DNA from: Mycobacterium xenopi
GTDB lineage: Bacteria > Actinomycetota > Actinomycetes > Mycobacteriales > Mycobacteriaceae
Assembly: GCF_009936235.1 (NCBI RefSeq)
Contig: NZ_AP022314.1
Location: 806,001 to 870,000, forward strand
Direction of reading: 5' to 3'
Length of the DNA: 64,000 bases
Position 1 is the stretch's first letter, and each line of letters starts with the position of its first letter. The notes below the pieces were generated by a model. The model had not been told where the DNA came from. It did not search any database and saw only the letters and a list, made by a program, of their open reading frames with translations. The position numbers and the translations under genes are program-made. This document shows, in pieces, positions 34,812 through 44,295 of the stretch.

Positions 34812-36242
34812 AGTTGCGTCCAGGGGCGTGGTGTATGAGCCGGTAGGGCCGGTGGGCGTGTCGTAGCGCGGTAGAGGGCGGTCATCGCGTGATCCTTCGA
34901 ACGATCAGCAAAGTCGACCGAAGGAGAGCAACGCGATGACCTCACCACACCTTATCGACGCCGAGCAGCTGTTGGCCGACCAACTCGCCGAGGCCAGCCC
35001 GGACTTGCTGCGAGGGCTGCTGTCGGTGTTCATCCACGCCTTGATGGGCGCGGAAGCCGACGCCATCTGCGGGGCCGCTACCGCCAGCGCAGCGATGAGC
35101 GGTCCAACAGCCGCAACGGCTACCGGCATCGTGATTTCGACACCCGCGCCGGCACCATCGATGTGGCCATTCCCAAGCTGCGTCAGGGCAGCTATTTCCC
35201 GGACTGGCTATTGGAGCGACGCAAACGCGCCGAGCGTGCCCTGACCAGCGTGGTGGCCACCTGCTATCTGCTGGGAGTGTCCACCCGGCGGATGGAACGC
35301 CTCGTTGAAACACTGGGTGTGACGAGGCTTTCCAAGTCGCAGGTGTCGATCATGGCCAAAGAACTCGATGAGCAGGTTGAGGCGTTTCGCACCCGCCCGC
35401 TTGACGCCGCCCGTACACGTTCGTCGCCGCTGATGCCCTGGTGCTCAAAGTCCGCGAGAACGGCCGCGTCGTGGGCGTGCACACCCTGATTGCCACCGGC
35501 GTCAACGCCGAGGGCTACCGCGAGATCCTGGGTGTGCAGGTCAGCTCCGCCGAGGACGGGGCAGGCTGGCTGGCGTTCTTCCGCGACCTGGTCGCCCGCG
35601 GCCTGTCCGGGGTGGCGCTGGTCACCAGCGACGCCCACCCCGGGCTGGTGGCCGCGATCGGGGCCACCTTGCCCGGAGCGGCCTGGCAGCGCTGCCGCAC
35701 CCATTACGCGAACAACCTGATGGCGGCCACCCCGAAGTCCTCCTGGCCGTGGGTGCGCACTCTGCTGCACTCGGTCTTCGACCAGCCCGACGCCGAATCG
35801 GTTGTTGCCCAATACGATCGAGTCCTCGACGCATTGTCGGACAAGCTCCCCAAAGTGGCCGAACACCTCGACGCAGCCCGCCCGGATCTGTTGGCGTTCA
35901 CCGCTTTTCCCAAACAGATCTGGCGCCAAATCTGGAGCAACAATCCCCAGGAACGGCTCAACAAAGAAATCAGGCGCAGGACCGACGTCGTGGGCATCTT
36001 CCCCGACCGGGCCTCGATCATCCGCCTCGTCGGTGCCGTGCTGGCCGAACAACACGACGAATGGATCGAAGGACGACGCTACCTGGGCCTTGACGTGCTC
36101 ACCCGCGCCCGCACAGCACTGACCAGCACCGACGAGCCCGCCGGACAGCAAACCAACACCACCCCAGCCCTGACCGCCTAGACTGCCACCCGAAGGGTCA
36201 CGCGATCGAACGAACTCTTACACCACGTCACTGGGCTTGGCC
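34812..36242 (+). mobile_element. IS1081-like element, copy 2, target duplication intact
   Basis: A 1,431-base copy bounded by the 8-base duplication TCCTACCG (34804-34811 and 36243-36250), with both ends identical to copy 1. It is two bases shorter than copy 1 because of two single-G losses in the transposase gene. It lies between the LpqH-like lipoprotein and a TetR gene, disrupting no recognised gene. Confidence 0.93.
34936..36181 (+). pseudogene. IS1081-like transposase with two frameshifts
   Basis: Aligned with copy 1, one G is missing near 35077 (GGGGCCGCTACC for GGGGCCGGCTACC) and another near 35410 (GCCGCCCG for GCCGGCCCG). The first shift moves the frame after CGA and the second restores it at YTFVAADAL. 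The rest is almost identical to copy 1 to TPALTA. No intact protein as sequenced; the high identity implies recent duplication. Confidence 0.9.
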
Positions 36243-36255
36243 TCCTACCGTAACC

Positions 36256-36885
36256 CTAATACCGCGGTCTCAGGGAGGCGACCAGCAGATTACGCAGTAC
36301 GCCGTCTTCGCCCCCGTCCTCGGGCCTGGCCGGTTCGGCGATGAGGCTGAAATTGATCCGCACGATCCAGCGGGCCAACGTGTCAGCCGGAAGGTCTCGG
36401 CGAACCTCGTCGGCAGCGGCGGCAGCCTCAAGGCGCTGCACCAGCGCCTCGGCAAGTTTGGCCCGCCACACCTCGGAGCCCTCAGCGGCTTGGTAGGCAG
36501 CGCCGAGGGCTTGGTGGTCTTCGATCAGTGACTGCATTATCGGTGAGCGGCGGGCTATCTCGTTGCCGCGCAGGCTTGCCGCGACGAGCTGATCTAGGAA
36601 TGGTTCGTCGGTCTGCCAGCACTGCTCGACGGCTTCCAGGGTGGCGGCGAGTACTCGCACAAAGGAGGCCGCGAGCAGTGCGTCCTTATTCGGGAAGTAG
36701 TAGTACACCGTCGATCGGTGCACTCCCGCACGTCGGGCGATGTCACTCATCCGGGTGCGTACGGGGCCTTTCTCGGCGTAGCACGCGTCGGCTGCAGCCA
36801 ATAACCGGTCGCGCGCCTCGTCCTCATCCGAGCGCGAGGCGGCGCCGCAAGAACCCATACGGCGTTGCTCGCGCTGAGCGTTCAC
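36256..36885 (-). CDS. TetR-family regulator
   Basis: A 209-residue protein with HTH RMSDIARRAGVHRSTVYYYF and a helical C-terminal domain. The stop is six bases from the IS1081-like target duplication, so the element landed at its 3' edge without removing sequence. ATG at 36858 is an alternative start. No neighbour on its strand, so the target is unclear. Confidence 0.85.
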   Translation of the reverse strand: MNAQREQRRMGSCGAASRSDEDEARDRLLAAADACYAEKGPVRTRMSDIARRAGVHRSTVYYYFPNKDALLAASFVRVLAATLEAVEQCWQTDEPFLDQLVAASLRGNEIARRSPIMQSLIEDHQALGAAYQAAEGSEVWRAKLAEALVQRLEAAAAADEVRRDLPADTLARWIVRINFSLIAEPARPEDGGEDGVLRNLLVASLRPRY

Positions 36886-38244
36886 AAGAGCACACTAGGG
36901 CCTTCGTTGCGTAGGGGTGATACAAGCAATCCCGACACCGCGGGTAAGCCGCTGATCGGCTGGCCTGACGATCTTGCTTGCGGTAGCGAAGGGTAGAACG
37001 TGATCGCGGCGCTCGGTTTGACCCCGAGCACGCAACCGGCACGCAGCGGGACGGCGCACACACAACCGATCGCTATATCGAGCAACCGGAGCTAACGGGG
37101 CAGCAACCATCGGGCCGCAATCAGAACTGCCTACATTCGGCGCCCGGCGGCCGCCTTACGCCGGGCCTCCTGAGCTTAAACATACAAATGATTCAATCCG
37201 ATATATAGATAGATGTTTTGCCTGCCGCGGCATCGAGCACGACCGATTTATGACAACTTCGGGCCTCGACCCTGTCACCCTAAGCTCACGTCGGCGCGCT
37301 GAATAGTCATCAGTGAGGATAATTGCCCGATCGAGCCGAAGAAGACGCCGGCAGCGTTCAGATGCCCTGGCTGTCGGCATTGGCGGGACCAACAGTGTCG
37401 TCGCCGCTTGCCCGACGCCAATCCCAGACGCTTGCCGTTTCGCATTATCGCTGGTCGGAGCGCCGTCACTGCCCCGACACGACCTTGAAATGGGGGCCGT
37501 TGCCGACAATGCGACCCACAGTGGTGACCCCAAGTCCACAGCGCCGTTCAAGGACCGCTGTGCCAGACGCTGTGAGCTTAGCGCCTACCAGATTCAACTG
37601 ACTAGGTTTTTATCTGTAATCGGCTTTTTCTCAATTGTTTATGTGTGACCCGGACGAAGAACCCCCTAATCGGTCCCATCTTACGCACATGGCGATTTGC
37701 TTGCCTTCTCCAATGATAAATCTTGCACGGCTGTGTCCGGCACCCTTTATAGCGTCTACTGAGATGTCTAATCGCGTCGTCTGAAAAATTACTGAACCCA
37801 AAAGAGGTAATGCTGAGCAAACTCCTATACGCTGTTACCGCGGTTTACAAAGCTAGACGGCGTGTCCAATTCCGTGCAGCGTCCGGAACGGCTTGCTGTA
37901 CGCTGGGCGACCACCACTGAGGGTGGCTACTGCCGAGTCAGGTGCGGTGAGCAGCTCTGATGGTCCTTTCGCGCTGTGAGTAGCGCAGTCGTGGAGATGG
38001 CGGTGATTGCGACAAAAGGATTCAATTTGTCTGATCGCTCAGCAAATCGACCTAGTTGGACAGATGTCCATTGGCCTAGCACGTTAACAATAAAAGTGGT
38101 GAAACGTTGCGTCGCATGAAACTCATGGTGTAGCGTCCGCTGTGCTGTGGGCCACACCGTGGGAACTCGGCATGTGGTCTTTACCGCTATGGGGAGGATT
38201 CGTCGGTCTATGCCGGCTGAGATTAGACGCGAGCGAGTGCACTA
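36886..38244. other. 1.36 kb region without recognisable gene, AT-rich core
   Basis: No frame in this gap shows a familiar motif or plausible codon usage. The part from about 37600 to 37860 is clearly richer in A/T than the rest of the window (for example TTTTTATCTGTAATC). It separates a TetR gene from the first mce-operon gene and should hold the mce promoter. It could be xenogeneic or decayed DNA. Confidence 0.6.
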
Positions 38245-39087
38245 GTGGTTGCAACGCACACTGAGCCTGCTTTGCCCGCCGCCCCGCCGACGGTCGGGGC
38301 CCCCGTCTCGGCGGGTGGTAGTCGCAGGGCAGAGACCTTCGGCAAGCCGTTACGCGAGGTCGGCAGTTACTTCGCGTTGACGCTAGACACCGTCGTGCAG
38401 ATGGCGCATCCGCCCTTCGCGTGGCGGGAGTTCATCCACCAAAGTTGGTTTGTGGCTCGGGTGTCGATCGTCCCGACGATCTTCTTATCGATTCCGTTCA
38501 ACGCGCTTTCCGTATTCATCATCAACGTGCTGCTGGTCGAAATTGGTGCCGCCGACGTATCCGGCGCTGGGGCTGCACTGGCGGGCGTCGTCTACATCGG
38601 CCCCATCACCACGGTGCTGGTGGTGGCCGGAACCGGCGCCACAGCGATGTGTGCCGACCTCGGCGCTCGCACCATCCGTGAAGAACTTGACGCGATGCGG
38701 GTGATGGGAATCAGCCCGGTCCAGCGACTGCTGGTGCCCAGGGTGCTGGCGCTCGGCCTGAACGGCTTGTTGCTCAACTCGATCAACACCATCGTCGGCT
38801 TGGTTGGCAGTTTTTCTTTCTCGGTCTACTTCCAACACGTCACTCCAGGTGCCTGGGCGGCGGGCTTGACGCTCCTGGTCGGGCTGCCCGACATCGTCAT
38901 CGCGTTCGCCAAGGCGGCTTTGTTCGGCCTGATCGCCGGCACCATCGCCTGCTATAAGGGCGTGACTGTTGGTGGTGGTCCACAAGGTGTCGGCAACGCG
39001 GTCAACGAAACGGTGGTGTACACATTCGTGGCCTTGTTTGTGATCAACGTCGTATTGGTCGCGGTCGGCACGAAGGTGACGATGTGA
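38245..39087 (+). CDS. yrbEA: YrbEA permease of mce operon
   Basis: Inner-membrane MlaE-type permease of an Mce lipid importer. About five hydrophobic segments, with family motifs GPITTVLVVAGTGATAMCADLGARTIREELDAM (read in two parts: GPITTVLVVAG and ADLGARTIREELDAM) and VNETVVYTFVALFVIN. GTG start; the stop overlaps the next gene (GTGA). It is the first gene of the operon. Confidence 0.93.
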   Translation: MVATHTEPALPAAPPTVGAPVSAGGSRRAETFGKPLREVGSYFALTLDTVVQMAHPPFAWREFIHQSWFVARVSIVPTIFLSIPFNALSVFIINVLLVEIGAADVSGAGAALAGVVYIGPITTVLVVAGTGATAMCADLGARTIREELDAMRVMGISPVQRLLVPRVLALGLNGLLLNSINTIVGLVGSFSFSVYFQHVTPGAWAAGLTLLVGLPDIVIAFAKAALFGLIAGTIACYKGVTVGGGPQGVGNAVNETVVYTFVALFVINVVLVAVGTKVTM

Positions 39088-39998
39088 GCGGAGCGCCCGT
39101 CCGACACCGGTTTGCGCCGAGCACAATGGGCGCAGGCCCTGCCGCGAGCGCGGTTCCTGCCGGACCGCGGTTGCCCCGACTGATCATCAGAGTGCGCGGC
39201 TTGGCCAACGGGTGGAACCGACTGGGCAGCCAAACCGCGTTCTACGCCAAGGCGCTGACGTTGACGTGGGATGCTGTCGCGCGCTACAAAGCTGAGACGC
39301 TGCGTCTGATCGCCAATATGAGTCTGGGCGTTGGTGCGCTGGCCGTCATCGGCGGCACCGTGGTGGTCGTAACCACTTTGGTCATGTCGACTGGATCCTT
39401 CGTCGGCATCCAGTTATACCGATCGCTGTCGGATATCGGCGTGGAGGCGTTGAGCGGTTTCGCTTCGGCCTACATCAACACGCGTTTCGCCGCGCCGCTG
39501 ACCGCCGCTATCGGACTGGCCGCCACCATCGGCGCCGGAGCCACTGCACAGCTGGGTGCCATGCGGATTAACGAGGAGATCGATGCGCTCGAGGTAATGG
39601 GCATCCGAGCAATCAGCTACCTGGTATCCACACGGATAGTGGCCGGTGTGCTGGTCACAATTCCGTTGTGGGCCATGGCTTCGCTGGCAGGGTATCTGGC
39701 GACGCGGACGCTTGTGGTCTTCATCTTCAGGCAAGCCCCCGGTGTGTACGACCACTACTTCCGTACTTATCTGCAGCCAACCGATCTAATCTGGTCGTTG
39801 CTGCAGGTCATGGCGACGGCAATGACCGTCATGCTGGTGCACACCTATTACGGTTTCAACGCCACAGGCGGACCGGCTGGCGTCGGTGAAGCGGTCGGTC
39901 GTTCGGTGCGCGCTTCGTTGGTTGTGGCCGTAGTGGCGCAGTTAGTGGTCGCGATGGCCGCCTACGGGGTGTCCGGCAACTTCAACCTGTCCGGGTAG
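39084..39998 (+). CDS. yrbEB: YrbEB permease of mce operon
   Basis: Second MlaE-type permease, with TAQLGAMRINEEIDALEVMGI and GGPAGVGEAVGRSVRAS typical of YrbEB. GTG at 39084 overlaps the yrbEA stop; ATG at 39126 is an alternative. With YrbEA it forms the membrane part of the transporter, energised by an MceG ATPase encoded elsewhere. mceA follows six bases later. Confidence 0.92.
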   Translation: MSGAPVRHRFAPSTMGAGPAASAVPAGPRLPRLIIRVRGLANGWNRLGSQTAFYAKALTLTWDAVARYKAETLRLIANMSLGVGALAVIGGTVVVVTTLVMSTGSFVGIQLYRSLSDIGVEALSGFASAYINTRFAAPLTAAIGLAATIGAGATAQLGAMRINEEIDALEVMGIRAISYLVSTRIVAGVLVTIPLWAMASLAGYLATRTLVVFIFRQAPGVYDHYFRTYLQPTDLIWSLLQVMATAMTVMLVHTYYGFNATGGPAGVGEAVGRSVRASLVVAVVAQLVVAMAAYGVSGNFNLSG

Positions 39999-40004
39999 CG
40001 GCCA

Positions 40005-41486
40005 ATGAAAACGAAACGACGCGAGGCAGGCCTGCACCCGGCGCTGTGGACGGTCATCCTCATCGCCTCCATCACCGGGGGGATCTTGCTGACGATAGCG
40101 GCGTTCAACAGAGACCTCCAGCCCTATGCCAGGGTGACCCTGGCCTCGGACCGGGCCGGGCTGGTGATGGAGCCCGGCGCCAAGGTGAAGTTGCGCGGCG
40201 TCCAAGTCGGCCGAGTTGCGTCGATTCAGCCAGGAGACCCGGTCAAACTCCGCTTGGAGCTCTACCCCGAGCAGCTGAAATACATCCCCGCCAACGTCAC
40301 CGCCCAAATCACCGCTACCACAGCATTCGGCGCCAAATATGTCGACCTGCTGATACCGGAGCACCCCAGCCCGAAGCGGCTGGCGAGTGGCGCGGTGGTG
40401 ATATCACGCAACGTCAGCACTGAGGTGAACACGGTGTTCGAGAACCTCGTGGGGGTGCTGAACCAGGTCGACACCCCCAAGCTCAACGCTGTGCTCACCG
40501 CGGTGGGTGATGCTCTGCGCGGCAAGGGTGAAGCCATCGGCGAGGCCACCACCGACTTCCACCAGGTCCTGTCGGAAATCAATCCCCGCAGTGAAACCAT
40601 CCGCGCCGACTGGCGGGCGTTGAAGGGATTCAGCGACACCTACAGCGCGGCCGCACGCAACATCGTGACGGTGCTCGATGCGGCCGCCACCACCAGCGCC
40701 ACCATCACCCGCAACGTCCCGGCATTGGACTCGTTGCTGCTCAACGTCGCCGGGCTGTCGCGCAGCGGCACCAACCTAATCGGCCCGAATAAGGACAACC
40801 TGGTGCACGGCATCAACCTGCTGGAGTCCACCACCCGACTGTTGATGAAGTACAACCCCGAATTAACCTGCACGCTGGTCGGCGGAAAGAACGTCTTGGA
40901 TTTCGGCTTCTTGGATGTTGCCGGCGGCCACAACGGCTACTCGGTGATCCTCGACGTCGCGTTGCTGCTGGGCGATGACACCTACCGCTTCCCCGATAAT
41001 CTGCCGATCAACGGCGCCAAGGGCGGACCCGGCGGCCAGCCAGGCTGCGGATCGCTGCCCGACGTCGCCAAGAACTTCCCGCAGCGCTACCTGGTCACCA
41101 ACACCGGGTGGGGTACCGGGATGGACGTGCGGCCCAACCCGGGCATCGGCTTCCCCGGATACGTCGACTATGCCCCGGTCACCCGCGGCGATCTCAGACC
41201 ACCCAGCATTCGTCATCCGGGGCCACCAGCGCCGGGTCCAGTCCCGGGAACCGCCGGCTACAACAGCCCGGCACCCTATGGTGCGCCGCAGTACGCACCG
41301 GACGGAACGCCGCTATTTCCCGGCCTGCCGCCAGCGCCTCCGCCCGGGCGGCCACGCGAACCCGGACCGCCGCCGGCCGGATCAGAACCGTTCGTGCCGC
41401 CGGTGCCCTCCGGTGAGCAACCGACCTGCGGAATCCTCAATCAGCAGTGCGTGCAGCTGGAACCGCCGTATGCTCCAGCGCCCTGA
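40005..41486 (+). CDS. mceA: Mce-family protein MceA
   Basis: Membrane-anchored MCE protein forming part of the periplasmic lipid tunnel. One N-terminal membrane segment (VILIASITGGILLTIAAF) is followed by the MCE/MlaD domain with GAKVKLRGVQVGRVASI and TAFGAKYVDLL. A long helical region and a Pro-rich C-terminus follow. 493 residues, intact. Which mce locus it corresponds to cannot be fixed by eye. Confidence 0.93.
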   Translation: MKTKRREAGLHPALWTVILIASITGGILLTIAAFNRDLQPYARVTLASDRAGLVMEPGAKVKLRGVQVGRVASIQPGDPVKLRLELYPEQLKYIPANVTAQITATTAFGAKYVDLLIPEHPSPKRLASGAVVISRNVSTEVNTVFENLVGVLNQVDTPKLNAVLTAVGDALRGKGEAIGEATTDFHQVLSEINPRSETIRADWRALKGFSDTYSAAARNIVTVLDAAATTSATITRNVPALDSLLLNVAGLSRSGTNLIGPNKDNLVHGINLLESTTRLLMKYNPELTCTLVGGKNVLDFGFLDVAGGHNGYSVILDVALLLGDDTYRFPDNLPINGAKGGPGGQPGCGSLPDVAKNFPQRYLVTNTGWGTGMDVRPNPGIGFPGYVDYAPVTRGDLRPPSIRHPGPPAPGPVPGTAGYNSPAPYGAPQYAPDGTPLFPGLPPAPPPGRPREPGPPPAGSEPFVPPVPSGEQPTCGILNQQCVQLEPPYAPAP

Positions 41487-41537
41487 CCCGCCGTCAAGAG
41501 TCCACACGATCGAGCAGATATCTGAGGAAAGGCCGAC

Positions 41538-42567
41538 ATGCGAGAGAATTTGGTAGGCGCGCTGTGGCGCCTTGCCATCTACGCCGTCGTGTCCGCGCTT
41601 GGCATGTTCGCACTGATCGCTGTGTTCGGGCAGCTGCGCTTTCAGCCGGAGAAAACCTACAAGGCCCAGTTCGCCAACGTGTCTGGGCTGGAAGGCGGAA
41701 ACTTTGTCCGGATCGCCGGCGTCGAGGTTGGCAAGGTCAAAAACATCTCCATCCAGCCCGACGCCACGGTGTTCGTCGAGTTCAGCGTGGCCAATTCAGT
41801 GGTGCTCACCGAGGGCACTAGGGCCGCCATCCGTTTCGCCGACCTCATCGGCGGCAGATATATGGCACTGGAAGAAGGAGCCGGGGGGAGTCAAGCGGCT
41901 GCGCCCGGGTGCGACAATCCCGCTGAGCCGCACCGAGCCGGCGCTGGACCTCGACGCGTTGATCGGCGGGTTTCGGCCACTGTTTCGCGCGCTGGACCCG
42001 GATCAGGTCAACAAGCTGACCGGCCAACTGATCGCGGCCTTCCAGGGGCAGGGCGGGACAATCGGTTCCTTCCTCGACCAGGCTGCGGCGCTGACCAACA
42101 CCTTGGCCGACCGCGATCAACTGATCGGTCAGGTGATCACCAATTTAAACGGCGTGCTGGGGTCATTGAGCGGCCAAAGCAGCCAGTTCGCCAAGGCCAT
42201 CGACTCACTTTCGGAGCTGGTAGCGGGTCTCAAAGCCCGCAAACAAGACATCACCAACGGGGTGGTGTTCGCCAACGCCGCTGCCGGCTCGGTCGCCGAT
42301 CTGCTGGCGCAGGCGCGTCCACCGCTGAAAAAGGTTGTGCACGAAGCTGATCGGACCGCCGCCACGGTGTTGGCCGACCGCGATTATTTCGACAACTTCC
42401 TGCAAACCTGGCCCGATGCGACCCAAATACTCAACAGGCAAGGCATGTACGGAGACTTCTTCAGCTTCTATCTGTGCGACATCGTGCTGAAGCTCAACGG
42501 CAAAGGCGGCCAGCCGGTGTATATCAAGCTGGCCGGGCAGGCCACGGGGAGGTGTACGCCGCGGTGA
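41538..42567 (+). pseudogene. mceB: MceB with one-base frameshift
   Basis: Frame 1 carries the membrane anchor and MCE domain (LEGGNFVRIAGVEVGKVKNI, IRFADLIGGRYMALEEGAGG). The protein then continues in another frame as VKRLRPGATIPLSRTEPALD, through FLDQAAALTNTLADRD, to FFSFYLCDIVLKL and GRCTPR. The break is in the six-G run at about 41882-41887; five Gs would give a single 342-residue frame. The stop overlaps the mceC GTG. It is either a true mutation or a homopolymer sequencing error. Confidence 0.85.
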
Positions 42568-43975
42568 AACCCTTCTCCGAGCGCGATCCGTTCGCCCTGG
42601 CGGCCATCGGCCTCGGGGTGATCCTTGCTCTGATGATGCTGTCGCTGAACTACGACAAGCTGTGGTTCGTCAACAGGGACAAGGTCTACTCGGCGTACTT
42701 CGCTGAGGCGGGTGGGCTCGCGGCCGGCAACCATGTCCTGGTGTCGGGTTACCGGGTCGGGCAGGTCGCCAGCGTCGAGCTGGACGGACCGCGGGTGCTG
42801 GTCAAGTTTACCGTGGCGCGCAACGTTCGCCTCGGTGACCGCACCGAGGCGGCCGTCAAGTTGAGAACCGTGCTTGGCAGCAAGATCCTCGAGGTCACAC
42901 CGCGTGGAGACAAGCCGCTGAGCGGCACCATACCGCTGGAGCGGACCACGTCGGCCTATCAACTGCCCGACGCGCTGGGTGATCTCACCAACACCATTAG
43001 CGGACTCGACACCAACCAGCTGTCAAAATCGCTGGCCGTGCTGGCCACCACGTTCTCCGACACACCGCCTGACCTCAAGGTTGCGGTGCAGGGGGTGGCG
43101 CGATTCTCCCAGACACTCGACGAGCGCGACGCCCAGCTGCGAAACCTGTTGAGCAGCGCCAACAAGGCCACCAAGGTGCTGGCCGAACGCAGCGACGAAG
43201 TAGTCAGGCTGGTCGCCGACACCAATGAGCTTCTGGTGCAGCTCAGAAGCCAAAGCCGAGCACTGGACCAGATCGCCAACAATGTTTCCGCGCTGGCCCA
43301 GCAAATCAAGGGCTTCATCGCGGAGAACCGTGACACGTTGAAGCCGACGTTGGACAAGCTCAACGAGGTGCTCACGATCGTCGACAATCGTAAACAACGC
43401 GTGCAGAAGGCCCTGGTAGGGCTCAATAGATACGCCCTGGGGCTCGGCGAAGCGGTGTCATCGGGACCGTTCTTCAAGGCGTATGTGGCCAACTTGTTGC
43501 CCGGGCAGTTCGTGCAGCCGTTCATCGATGCGGCCTTCTCCGACCTGGGGCTCGACCCGAATGTGCTGTTGCCCACGCAGCGGGCCGATCCGCAGGTCGG
43601 CCAGCCGGGTACACCGCCGCTGCCGATTCCCTATCCGCGGACTGGCCAGGGCGGGGAACCGCGCAGAACCATTCCGGACGCGATCACCGGCAACCCGGGC
43701 CAGCAGCCGTGCGGTCCCCCGGGCGTGCCGCTGCCCGGCCCTGGCTGCTACCCGTATCGGGAGCCGCCGCCCGCGCCACCGCCCGGCGGGCCGCCGCCGG
43801 GACCCCGGCGCCGCCGGGTCCAGGAGAAGGTCAGTCCATCCCGCCGCAGTCTGTGCCGGTCGAGCAGCCCGCACCGGGTCAGATACCGCCGACCCAGCCG
43901 CCGGTGCTGGGCGGGTCGGGACCGATCGGCGCCCAGCCGGGCCCGGGCCGGCCGGCTGAAGGTGGTGCACGGTGA
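42564..43975 (+). pseudogene. mceC: MceC with late one-base frameshift
   Basis: GTG at 42564 overlaps the mceB stop. The membrane anchor and MCE domain are intact (GLAAGNHVLVSGYRVGQVAS, AAVKLRTVLGSKILEV), as is the helical region. In the Pro-rich tail near 43800 the frame breaks: PPGGPPPG then GTPAPPGPGEGQ in another frame, ending AEGGAR at 43975 over the mceD start. One G missing from CCGGGACCCC explains it. Unrepaired, translation runs on to 44162 through unrelated codons. The core domain is unaffected, so some function could remain. Confidence 0.85.
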
Positions 43976-44295
43976 ACTCCCGTGTCGTGAAGATCGGCGT
44001 CGCCATCGCGCTGGTGCTGGTGCTGATCGGGGGTACCTTCGTCGTGGTGCGCTCGGCGACCGGCCTGGGCCGCATCCAGGTGACCGGCTACTTCGCGAAC
44101 AGCACTGGGCTCTACAACGGCGACAACGTGGTGATTCTCGGTGTGCCGGTCGGCAAGGTTGAAAAGATCGAACCGCAGCCCGACCACGTCAAGATCAGCT
44201 TCTGGTACAACGACAAATACAAGGTTCCTGCTGACGCCAAAGCTGTCATCATCTCGCCGTCATTGGTGACACCTCGGGCCATCCAGTTGACGCCG
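43972..44295 (+). pseudogene. mceD: MceD, 5' part, interrupted by IS256-family element
   Basis: GTG at 43972 overlaps the repaired mceC stop (GTGA). This part holds the membrane anchor (VKIGVAIALVLVLIGGTFVV) and most of the MCE domain (LYNGDNVVILGVPVGKVEKI, ISPSLVTPRAIQL). It ends at the target duplication GACGCCG, where the element enters. Rejoining to 45772 restores RAIQLTPAYTGGAVMGDG in frame. Confidence 0.92.

Noticed and set aside
35070..35420. Programmed frameshifting in IS1081-like copy 2
   Set aside because: Copy 1 encodes the same protein in one continuous frame and the shifts are simple G losses, so they are mutations or errors.
42474..42563. Upstream ATG (42474) as the mceC start
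   Set aside because: It would overlap 94 bases of mceB out of frame; GTG at 42564 overlaps the mceB stop as in other mce operons and precedes the membrane anchor correctly.
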